Below are positions 44,101 to 56,100 of a stretch of 64,000 nt of DNA, piece by piece. The first letter of the stretch is position 1; each line of letters opens with the position of its first letter. Position numbers and translations under genes: made by a program. The notes under the pieces are model-generated. The model was not told the DNA's origin, did not search any database, and was given only the letters and a program-made list of their open reading frames with translations. This DNA is from Luidia sarsii (taxonomy: Eukaryota > Echinodermata > Asteroidea > Paxillosida > Luidiidae), in NCBI GenBank assembly GCA_949987565.1, contig OX465107.1:22706958-22770957 (forward strand). The letters are read 5' to 3'.

Positions 44101-47100
44101 ATAGAATTGAACTTTAACCCAGATCTTCTCAAACTAGACTGTCTTGTAATACAAGGGTCATGAGGCTGTTCACATGGGCAACGGTGCACACGTACTAAAC
44201 CATACGTTTGGCATGGGCATTCCTTACATGGACCTTAGCCTTAGACATAGCCATAGCAATAGCCATCGATACTGACAAAGAAATAGACAGCCACAGCCAC
44301 AGTGGTGTATGTGGAAGTGGGACTCACCATGCATGGCGTGCTTGGTGTCTGTAAGTAGGACGTGGAGGGCCCAGAATGCATCCTCTTCATTCATGTACAT
44401 CAGGAGGAGAGCTGCAATCTGACTCATGCCTTGGCAATAGCCCACCTCCTGCAGTAGAGAGGAACGAGTAATCGATAAATTGACGGCGTAACAAGGTCTA
44501 CTCTGAGTCATTGCATGAGAATATATTCACTTTTATTGATACAGTGTGTTCAGATTCATAGTTCACATGTAAAACGGAAAAGAATATAAATGAAGGATAA
44601 ATAGGTTTTGCGTTGACACCAAAGTGTGGTTCTGAAAAGAACCGGAGGAACTCGATGTTTCAAACAGTGTACTCTGTTCGTCTTCAGGAGACGAACAGAG
44701 TACACTGTTCGAAACGTCAAGTTCCTCCGGTTCTTTTCAGAACCATACTTACTCACAAAAGAGAGTTTACATGGTGTCACCGCAAACCTATTTATCCTGC
44801 TATTCTCAGCATGCAAACCTTCAAAACTCAATATAAATGAAATGCAAATGCGTATGTAGTGAAGTTACGGTATACAGTAATGACCCCATGCTCAGTGCAA
44901 AGCCATGTACTTTTTCACAGACTGTTTAGTATGGAAGCAAGTACTGAATGTGAATGAAGCGTCTTCGCACTATTCAACCACATGGCCTCAACATCGAGGA
45001 GGGTAATGACTAACACCTTGCATGCTTTCTGATAATCCTTCTTTTGTGTTCACTCCTCCACACTTCTTTCTTTGATATTTCCCCCTCTTCTCACGAATCC
45101 CTACCCTACTCTTTGCCCTTCCCTTTGATCCGACCCTACCAGCTTTCCTCTCTGTCCTTTGTTTCTCATCCGTGTCCTATTCACTCTCTTCACCCTTCCT
45201 TCCTGTATCTGTTTTGTCCTAAATTTGGAGCTACAGGTACTGCTTATACTATGGGATAATTTTAAACCATCGTTTGTGCTTTGGCTCTGGCTTAGGCTCA
45301 GACATGGGATCATTCATGCAGCAACTGTAAATACTGGTTGTGGTTTTTGTCTGTAGACCGTAGATCTGTATGCCTTTCACTGTACATTTGAAGGCAAAGG
45401 ACCAGCCATTACTTTTGTGAAGCCAGGGCCCAATTTCATAGAGCCGCTTCAGCGTGAAAATCTGCTAAGCAGGAAAAGTCTTCCTCGTGTAAGCAGGGAT
45501 TACAAACTGCCCTGCAATTTGACGTCCTTTGCTTTTTACTTGTATTCCACTCTTCTTTACTTAGCGTGAAACAAAAGTGAAGTTTGGGTTGGCAAGGGGG
45601 ATCCTGTGGCTCATGAGTTTTTCACTTAAACACATTCTGGCGCTTAACCCTATCCCCCTCACTATTAGCCTAACTCTATTCAGCTGATCCCAACAGTATC
45701 CAACAAGCATGAAAGTGTGTAGCCTGCTGATCCCAACAGTACCCAACAGTGGATACTGTTGGGTTCAGCAGGGTCCTGCAATGATGGTAATATTGCAGTA
45801 ACTTTGCATACAATGCCAGGCCCAGCAAAATCCAACTGTATTGTACAGTGTTGATCCCAACAAAGACCAACACTCAAGTAACAGACAATTGTTAGGCCTT
45901 TTCTTTTGGGACTTTTCTCTTGAGCCTTTTCTCTTGAGCCTTTTCTCTTGGGCATTTTCTTTGGGGTCTTTTCCTTTAGGCCCTTTGTTTTGGGGCTTTT
46001 CTATAGATTTTTTTGACCATCTTCATTGTGTGGCTGCCAGGCCAGACAACCATGCTGACCCCAACAATCCTCAACACAGATTTTTAAGTACTGTACACTG
46101 CTGAACCCAGCAGAGGACAACAGGCCCCGAAATTTGTTGGCTTCTGTTGGAGCCAGCAGGGTTAGGGTTCGGCTCTGTGAGATTGGCCCCAGGCCTCAAG
46201 CGACGGTGCCCACAGCACAGCCTCACCGTATTGTACATGGAGTAGGCAGCCAGTATGTGAAACAGGGCCTGCTGCTTGATGCCGTAGCGGTCACGGAACA
46301 TGATGTGGTTGCGGAACGTCCGGTTGACGTCCAGGTCTATCTGCCTTATGTCCGGCGACATCTTCCGCGCTCTTATTCGCATTCTCTGTTGTCAGAGAGA
46401 GGGAGAGAAGGAGAGGGGGAGAGAGAGGGAGAGGGGGAGAGGGGGAGAGGGAGGGAGGGAGAGAGAGGATAAAGGAAGAGAAAGTGGGTAGAAAGAGAGA
46501 GGGCGGGGGAAAGAGGGATGGGGAAAGGGGGAGAGAGGGAGAGATAGAGAGGGAGAGAGGGGAGAGAGGGAGAGGGGGAGAGGGGGAGATAGGGGGTGGG
46601 AGAGGGGGAGAGAGGGAGAGAGGGAGAGAGGGAGAGAGAGGGAGAGGGGGAGAGGGGGAGAGGGAGGGAGAGAGAGAGAGGATAAAGGAAGAGAAAGTGG
46701 GTAGAAAGAGAGAGGGCGGGGGAAAGAGGGATGGGGAAAGGGGGAGAGAGGGAGAGATAGAGAGGGAGAGAGGGGAGAGAGGGAGAGGGGGAGAGGGGGA
46801 GATAGGGGGTGGGAGAGGGGGAGAGAGGGAGAGAGGGAGAGAGGGAGAGAGGGAGAGAGGGAGAGGGGGTAATAGGGAGGGGGAGAGAGGGAGAGAGGGA
46901 GAGAGAGATAGGCAGGGAGAGAGGGGAGAGAGGGAGAGGGGGAGATAGGGAGGGAGTAGAGGGGGAAGAGGGAGAGGGAGAGAGAGATATAGGCAGGGAG
47001 AGAGAGAGATAGGCAGGGAGAGAGGGGAGAGAGGGAGGGGGGAGATAGGAAGGGAGTGGAGGGGGAGATAGGAAGGGAGTGGAGGGGGAGATAGGGGGAG

Positions 47101-50100
47101 TGGGAGAGAGGGACATTACATCAGACTGTGATAACCCTGAAAACAATTAACAACAAGCGCTGATGTGTTGGCACAATGACAAAATCTTTAAAAATAACTG
47201 AATCCCCCCCCCCCCCGGCTCATTTTGCGGTGACTCCTGACTTGCCCTTAATCTACCTCGGAATGAGAATTGGCATTTGGCCCAATTTCACGGTGAACAT
47301 TGCAGCCCACGTAATAGACCTCTGCCCCTTGGAACTGCCAACGTTCAAGGCCAGGTCAAGCTTAACGATACGATGAGTGACAACAATCCTTGACCTCAAG
47401 TGCGTTGATGTTACCCGCCCGCCCACCACCTTACCTCATAGACATTTGGCTGCTCGTCCCGGATCTTCTTCAAGTCTAGGATGAGGGCCCACACCTTGCC
47501 TCGGAGTTTGTCAGGGATTCCCTTGTAGATCCGCCGCGTCAGCTGCAGAAGAAGCACCAGCCGTTTGAAAAATTAACATCAAGGATTTTGACGGGGCCTA
47601 TCAAGTTTTTAATGTTGATTTCATTTATTGTTTGTGGGCGGGGAACAGGGCTTGAAATAGATAAGTGGCATTTGTGCACTAGACTTTTTTTGGTGGCCTG
47701 TATGTTCAGTTTACCGTGACTTTTTGTGGAATTGTGTGGAATTTTGGGTGGAATTTTGTGGAACTTTGAGTGGAATTTTGTGGAATTTTGAGTGGAATGT
47801 TGTGGAATTTTTTGGAATTTCGAGTGGAATTTTGTGGACTTACTGCTTGACGTGAGCAACAGTTTATGGCTCGAGAGGAAAAATACACTAGGCCCTTTGC
47901 ACTGAACCTGAAATTTGGAAGATACTTACCAGGAGGGTAATGACTAACACCATGCATGCTTTCTGATAATCCTTCTTTTGTGTTCACTCCTCCACACTTC
48001 TCTCTTTGATCTTTCCCCCTCTTCTCACTAATCCCTACCCTATTCCTTGCCCTTCCCTTTGATCTCACCCTACCAGCTTTACTCTTTGTCCTTTGTTTCT
48101 CATCCGTGTCCTATTCACTCTCTTCCCCCTTCCTTTGTGTACATGTATCTGGTTTGTCCTTGTCACTCTGCGTTTGAGAAAGGTCCTGCTAGGATCGAAA
48201 CATCAGGCCCACTACATTTTGAGATTTGCATTTTGGTAATTTTAGTCAGTAAGTGGTTTGGAACATTTTTGTGTATCACATACATGTAGTTTGTTAGTTT
48301 GACACCACACAGTGCAGACAGGACCTATGACAACAAGGATCTCTCTGTGGCTCACCTTTTCGCCGGGGAAGTAACGCTTCCAAGAGCTCATCATCTTCAG
48401 CCATTTCTTCGTCCTCTCAATCTCTTGCTCACGGAGCTACCGATAGAAAGCGCCAAAATATCATAAAACTTACATTTAGACCGTGTATGAATTCGCTGAC
48501 TGCAGTTTCAAATTACACAAAATGTCTAGCTACAGACAACAGAAGCAGCTAGTGTACAGGCAATTTCATTTATAGATCTGTGTTATTTCCAGTAATAACC
48601 CACGAACTTGGACACAGCCTTTACATTAAATTACATAAATGTACATACTGTATGCCAGTGACAGATTACAGGGTACCAGTCTGCAGCAATGAACATCACA
48701 TGTGGTTTGGGACAGTGACATCCTTGTATGGCTGCACCATACAAGTGGTTTCCTTATATGGACATACATGTATGACTATAAAGCTGTTTGGGTCATTCAA
48801 TCTACATGTACATGTACTGTACCATACAGTTTACATGTTCTGTACAATATGTACAGGACACCATGATGATGACAGCCTACACAGTACATGTACACCTGTA
48901 CATTTACATGTACATACCAGTATACATGTTTTTACTTTATACAGTGCAGTATTACCAACTGTGAATAATAATGTGTACATATAATTATGTGCTCAGTCAT
49001 GTACATGTAAATGTACTGCACATGAATAGTCCCATCTACATGTACATGTACATGTACATGTACAGTGTATTGTACTTACTGAAATGAACATGTTGCTGTA
49101 CCGGTACAGTGTACATACCAGTATGTACATGGTACAGTACATGTACATGTACAGTACATCAACATGTACATGTACTGGGTACACATACAGCACTGTACAG
49201 TACAGTATCAGAGCATACCGGTACCTGTACATGTACAATGTATATGTACATGTACATTGTACAATGTACATGTTGTGTACATGTACATGTGTACATGACT
49301 GTACCGGTACCAGGCTATCTGTATGGGATAGTTATGGCTGTTTGAAAGATTTGTGCTGAGCCTGTGTTGTTTAAAGTTTTGTTTCTGTTTACTCCCACGT
49401 CTACCGTATACTGTACATTTGTACATGTACACTGTACATGTAGTAAATGTACTGTACACTGTACATGTACAATACAATTGTCTCATTAACTACTGTACAC
49501 TGTACTGCATGTACATGTACACTGTACAGTACTGTGCATGTACATGTAAGACACAAGCTGTGTTGTTTTTCCATGTACACTGTACTGTGCATTTCCACTG
49601 AATATACAGATTGCATATCAAATGGAAATCAAGATTGAAGAGCAGCTTATTACAATAGAACCTCACAGTGAACAGAGAGTAGAGGCAGTAACTGTACATG
49701 ATACACAGCTAATAAAAACCCATAGATCCTGCCCCAATTTGCTGCAAATACTAACCGCAACTGTCAGAACCTCCCCCCTCCCCTCCCTTTCAGCTTGGAC
49801 AATGTCGCCAATAACCCATGGCTCTCCTAGTTCGTGTCAGAGTTGCCGCAATTGGAGGGTCCTTTGGAGAAGCATCTCATCACAGTATCCAACAGACCAA
49901 TGCTGTGCACATAGATGTAATACATAGTCAGGCAATCACCTCCGCACATCGTGACCGGAATTGGTCGCCAGCTCTGCCTGGCCCTTCCACTGCAGATTGC
50001 CTAGATCTAGATACTGTACAAGAGGAGTGGGGCGACATCGCCTGACCTCCACAGGAGGAGGGTCTTCGATGGCCAGAGGGAAGCTTTCTTATTGCATCAT

Positions 50101-53100
50101 TGTCTGGATTAATTTTCTTTCTGCCGTTCTGAGGCTTCTACCGTCCACTCCTGAAATTATCACTTGGTCGACTTTCCAAAGTTCGTGCAACCCATTTAAG
50201 AGAATCAATGGTCGTCAAGTACGAACAGAAATACCGGTATTCTTACTTTCTTTTTACTTTTTTTAAGAACCTTCACTGCTTTTGAAGACATTTACCTTTT
50301 ACCTTTCTTTCAAAAACGTAAGAATGTAAGAATGTGCAACTAGACTTACATTGTATGGCCCTCTCTTAATTCTAAAGTGGATTTCACAAAGCCTTACGAT
50401 GCATCACAACTCAACTTAGCCCACAGATATCCCATGATACATGTAAGCTGTGTTACTGTTAGGTCATATGGTTTCTGTGCATCACTCATTGTCTTTAAAT
50501 TGGGCTTGCAGAATCACTGAGTTCTTGTTTTGGACAGTAGACTTTTAATTATTTTTTTGTTACAGACAAAAGGTCAGCCCCTCAATTTTGTTTTTAGATT
50601 TCCACTTTTGGTCATTAAAGTTTGTCAGCAGTTTGCATGATTTGTGTATCAGAAATGTTGCAAACTGCTAACTGAATACTGACTAAAATGACTAAAGCAA
50701 ATCTCAAAATTTAGTGGGCCTGATGTTACGATCCTACATGGAGCAGGACCTTTCTCAAAGGACAAAAATAGATAAAAGTAGGAAGGGGATAGAGAGTGAA
50801 TAGGACATAAATTATTTTTAGGGGGTGATTTTTCAGTCAAAGAGTCACTTGCTTTTGAAAAGCTCAATGGCTGTGGAACAAATTTCAAGTGGGAGCCAAG
50901 ATGCATACGTGTACATGTATAGTACATGTACCGGTAGATTTACATTTACCAAGTTTACGTAAGTACTATGTACTGTATGTACATGTGGATACGGTAGTCT
51001 AGACACTTTGGGTTAAAGAGGAAACAAAATGTACATGTACCCACTTTTCAAGCTGATTCACGTTTGTGATTGTCTATATTTAGGTCATGATGAATGAAAT
51101 TCAACTACCGGCGTACGTACAAGTTGTACATGTGCTCACACACACACGCACATGTACACATGTAACTGTACATGTCAATGATGCAGCTGGATCATTTGCT
51201 TGCTCTATCAATTTTCTCCATGTACATGACTTGTACATGTATACATGATGTACATTTACATACATACAGTATGTACATGTACAATGTGCATGTACAGGTA
51301 CACTGTACATGTACAGTACATGTATGTGCATACTACACATGTATATATATACATGTACATGTGTAAGTACTGTGCATGTACATGTACAACTACAAGCACA
51401 GACCAAGCAATGTACACATGTACATTTGTACATGTACAACTACCATGACTACTGTTCAAGCACAGAGCAAGCACTGTACATGTACATGTATCCTAAAAAA
51501 TGGAAGAAAACGGAAACAGCGATTTATACAAAATAGAAGTTTGTCTCCAAATATTGGATTAGTCATGTCAATGGGGATTGGGTATACAGTGCTTGCTACG
51601 TCTACATGTACATGTACATGTATGTACAGTAGTACGTGTACTGTATGTCAACATGGCCCGCCCAACACCAAATTACTTGAGCAAGTTGAATCACTTGACA
51701 TTCAGTTATCACATCAACAAGACAATTCCGATGTAGGGCTTGTACCTAATAACTTACGTGTAGGCCTACATGTACATGTACATGTACATGTACATACATA
51801 CATGTACGGTATGCGTACACGTACATGTAGCAAGCTTTATCAGGACTAACGACATGAGTCACAAGCTGCTTCAACAGAGATGTTTTCAAAGCATGTGTAC
51901 TTCAATGCTCAACCTACAATACAATACAATACAATACTGTACATTGTATGCTACATGTACATGTACATGTACATTGTACTACATGGATGTACATGTATGT
52001 ATAATGTACAGCTCAAAGGCCTTTGCTTTGAGAAAGGTCCTGCTAGGATCGAAACATCAGGCCCTCTAACTGTTGAGAGATACGTGTAGAGGATAATTAA
52101 GGACCTCATCAGCTACATGTGTATATGTACCGGTACACACTGTACTTACCCGGGAACCCATCCTCTAAGTACATGTACTGGTATTCCTCGCTGGTGGAAA
52201 TATATGTACCGGTTCTACCACTTGCACGACAGCAATTCAAAAAAATTTCCACCAAGAAAATGACCCAAACGTGTTTGGGAAGCTCTGACAGTGGAACCAT
52301 CTGTGCTTCATTCCACTGATGAAAAACAATAAGGCTTTCCCTCCGGAAAGGAAAGGAAAAATATGAGTTCATAATAAAGGAATATACATGTTTGTGGAAT
52401 ATACTAATTGCAAAGAATGCAAGGATATATGCTTGGTTGGTGTTTAGGAATTTTGGCCAGTGAAAAGTTAGTGTGCAGTCTGTACAGACTGGTACAATGT
52501 ACATGTACACTACATGTACATGTACATACACTAGTAAAGTACTACTGAGAACAAAGACATTGTTACGCCTGGTACGAAGTAATACACAAACTTGTATCTA
52601 GGGAGTACATGTACTAGTTCTATCAAGGGTTCAGTGTACCATAATTATTATGTGCATCGTGTACATGTACACGCAAACACACATGTACGTCTACGCACAT
52701 GTACAGTATATGTACATGTGTACACCATACTGTACATGTATGTATGTGTATACATGTACATGTACAACTGTACATACTGTACATGTACATGTACATGTGC
52801 ATGTACACTGTACATACATGTACATGTACAGCTACATACCGGTACTTATAAGTACAGTGCGAGTATATCAAAATCACCATACAGTACATACAAAACATGC
52901 ACAGTACATTTTGTACATACCGGTTCACACATGTACACTGTACATGTACATGTACATGTACACTGTACATATAGGACCAATATTTGTTACGTACACAAGT
53001 ACATGGCCATGCTCACTTTATGTACACTGTACTGTGCTGTGCAAATACAGCATGCAGTGTACAGTACATGTACATGTACGTGTTATGCAATGCACCCACA

Positions 53101-56100
53101 GCTGGAGGCACAGGTCTTGGGACTGGCCATGCAGTACATGTAGCCATTTCAATGTGTGCTCTGCCACTCACCACAAATGTCTGAGACCAGGGCCTAGCTT
53201 CAAACACCTCAGAGCTGACGTTGCCCAGCCTGGCTTCCCTCTCCGCCTCCCAACGACGCGCAATGTCTGCGTCTGACTCCCACTCGGACATGGCAGTGGG
53301 GGATGCCGAGCAGGGAACGGAAGGAAGGAAGAGGAGGCTAGGCTTATGGAGGGGGGCCTCTTGTAAGAAAAGACCAGCACCTCCTACATGTACGTCTCGC
53401 CGGCTGATTCAAGCCTAACCTTCCCTCCTTGGGGATGGAGGGACAGCACCGGAGAGCGGTATCCTGTGTTGTCAAGAAACTAGCGCGCAATGACGTAAAG
53501 CCTTTCAAGATGGTGGATGGTGGATTGAGGAGATCACACGGGCCTCCCTTCTCTGAAAAAAAAAAAGGGTGGCCGTCTTGGATGAGGTTGGACTCAGTCC
53601 AGACGCAATGGCATTGGTGTTGGGCAAACCAATCAAAACTCACTTCCAACTAGCCGGGCACAATCCAACGAGATGCTGTGACAGCAGCGACCCTCACCGA
53701 CCACGTTTCAAGGTTCTTGACTTGATCAGAAAATCAGCAGACTTCCCAAGGAAGGAAAGCGTAATTTTGTTGGGTTTCCACAGAGCAGAATTTCCCTTCC
53801 AGATCTCTCAAGAAGCAGAGAGCACAACACTCAAATGATCAGACTGATTCCCGAATAGAAATTATCCTCGGGGACACTCCGTTCGCAAAACCAAAACACA
53901 GAAAGAATTGTGACACGGGTGACCTTACACGCTCTAGATGCAGAACTGATGCTTCTGACCAGCTTCTGCACACAAAAAACACACGTACAACAGGCACTCC
54001 AGATTCCACGGACTCCTCTGATCACATCTGACAGCTCCTCAAAATCGACAGTCGGAGACGTAATGGAAAAAGACAGCTCCCTCAACAAGGGCCTCCCTTT
54101 TTAGAGACGCTTGTTGTGAATCCTCTTTTCATCGTTTTCGACGGCGCGGGATCGTTTCCCTGGTTGGTGGGCCCTCTCTGCGCGCCGCTGACGGCCAGGC
54201 ACGGCGAGAAACTGCGATCGCAAAAGTTGCAGTACTGCCCCGTCCGGTCATGTCCGATTCCCAGTAGAGTCGCAGCGCAATTACTTAATGGCGGCAGGCT
54301 ACTACTGACGCCTAGGCGGTCACATCGCCCTCTCCCCGCCCGGTCCTTGTTGTCGCAACTCGATGACAGCAGGCCCGTCTAATTCTCTGCATCCTCTGCA
54401 CAGAGACCGCGCTCGTACCGGTCTGTTTTTCGCCTGAATCACTCTGTGACGATGTATCAGAGTCATGTGCCGACTAGGTCGTAGAAACCCCCCCCCCCCA
54501 CCCTCCCTCCCTCCCTCCACCCTTAAACTCCCTCGCCCCTTATCAAACACCACTCCAAACTTTTCCTCTTCGCGAGTTGAGACCAGAAATGAATGACTCA
54601 CCAAGACACTTTTTTTTTCTGGAGTCACTGGAGGAAGTGGAAACTGCCGGTCGTCAGTTCCTAAACTATAATTCGGCTCAGTGCGACCCCATTGTTGCCC
54701 ATAGGTTGTTTCCCAAGGGCTTGGGATGACCATCTTTTGGCTTGCCTGTCACGTAGTACTGTGCCAAGGGGGTTCTTAAGGCTTGCTGAAGTGTACATTT
54801 GTGCAGAGGTACATACAAAGTATGCACTGTCCTCAGTGAAACACGTGCAGTGAATGCAAGTACCTCAATACTTGTACATGTACATGTTTACTGCACTTGT
54901 ACAAAACATGTACATGTATAGTATGTTTCTGCCATTTGTCGCTGATAATGGTAAGACAGTACCTGAATTGTTGTTAAAAAGTATGTACACTGCAAAAGTG
55001 CAGGTACATGTATGTACACTATACAGCATGTCAATTATAGTGATTTAGCTTAATATTTGCCTTGGTGTACCTGGTCATTGCCTTGATGCTCCCTTTGTCA
55101 CTGGTTTGGTGCACCTGGTAAAGTACATTACACATACTTCAGTGTCCCTGTGGTCATTGCCTATGTGCGTGTGTGCGCTCTACTCATAGCTTTGGTGCCC
55201 CTGGTCACTACCTCTGTGCTCCAGGTCACAGCCTCACTGCCCCTGGCCATTGCATTTGTTATCTTGGTCATTGCCTCACTGTCCCTGGTCACTACCTTGG
55301 TGCCCCTGGTCACTACCTTGGTGCCCCTGGTCACTACCTTGGTGCCCCTGGTCACTACCTTGGTGCCCCTGGTCACTACCTTGGTGCCCCCTTGCCATTG
55401 CTTCAGTGCCCCCTTGCCATTGCTTCAGTGCCCCTAGCCATTGCTGTGGTGTCACTTGGTCACTGTCTTGGTTTATTCTGGTCCCTGACCATTCCCTTGG
55501 TGACACTTGCCATTACTGTACCTTAGTGACACTATCACACTAGTCAATTGCTGGGTTACCCTGTTTGTTTCCTTGACGCCCACTGGCATTGCCCTGGTGC
55601 CCCTTTCCATAGCCTTGGCACCCCCCCCCCCCCCGGTCATTGCCTTGGCGCCTTCCAAAGTGCTTCTCAGAGACCACCCCAACAAAAGAGTCACTTCTCC
55701 AGCCTCCCTGGAAAAGACCCAGCCACTATCGGTCTGGTAAACTTCAAATTCATGAAGAGTGATTCTCATCCTCCCACCCAATTCTAATCAATCACTGAGC
55801 GCACAGGAACCAACTGAGACATGCCCAAAACATACCCGCCCCACACCGACTGCGTGCGTATAAGATGCTTAAACTCAACAAAATAAGAAGACTAAAAGAG
55901 CTTTCGAGCTAGCGTAAAGCTGAGATGCCCTTCCGGCAGACAATCGGTTTTGCGACTTCCCGTCTGTGCCAGTCAGCCCTGCCACTAGTGACGTTGTGTA
56001 CTTTTCTTATGACAAGAGGTCGACTGGTTAAGGGTGGGCCCAGTGAAAACTAACAGTAGCTCCCTTGCAGGGACGAACATCCCCCCCTCCCCCCCCCCCC

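Noticed and set aside
44627..44745. Hammerhead ribozyme in the foldback element (CTGAAGA ... CGAAAC on the minus or plus arm)
   Set aside because: A CUGANGA-like box, a 7-bp stem and AAAC are present, but with the full stem paired the G before AAA is used up. The other family (AAAGGTCC...GGATCGAAAC) lacks CUGANGA. A covariance-model search (Infernal, hammerhead models) would decide; a clear hit would reopen this.
46373..47146. 257-codon Ser/Pro/Leu frame on - and related + frames
   Set aside because: Translation of the GGGAGA satellite; the true exon here is 46227-46385 in another frame.
51172..53276. Several 60-208 codon frames rich in Tyr/Met/Cys/Thr/Val/His
   Set aside because: They translate ACATGTAC runs (MYMYMY, HVHVHV, TCTCTC) in all frames.
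55150..55543. 95-117 codon frames on both strands
   Set aside because: 21-bp minisatellite whose unit length is a multiple of three, so frames stay open by construction.
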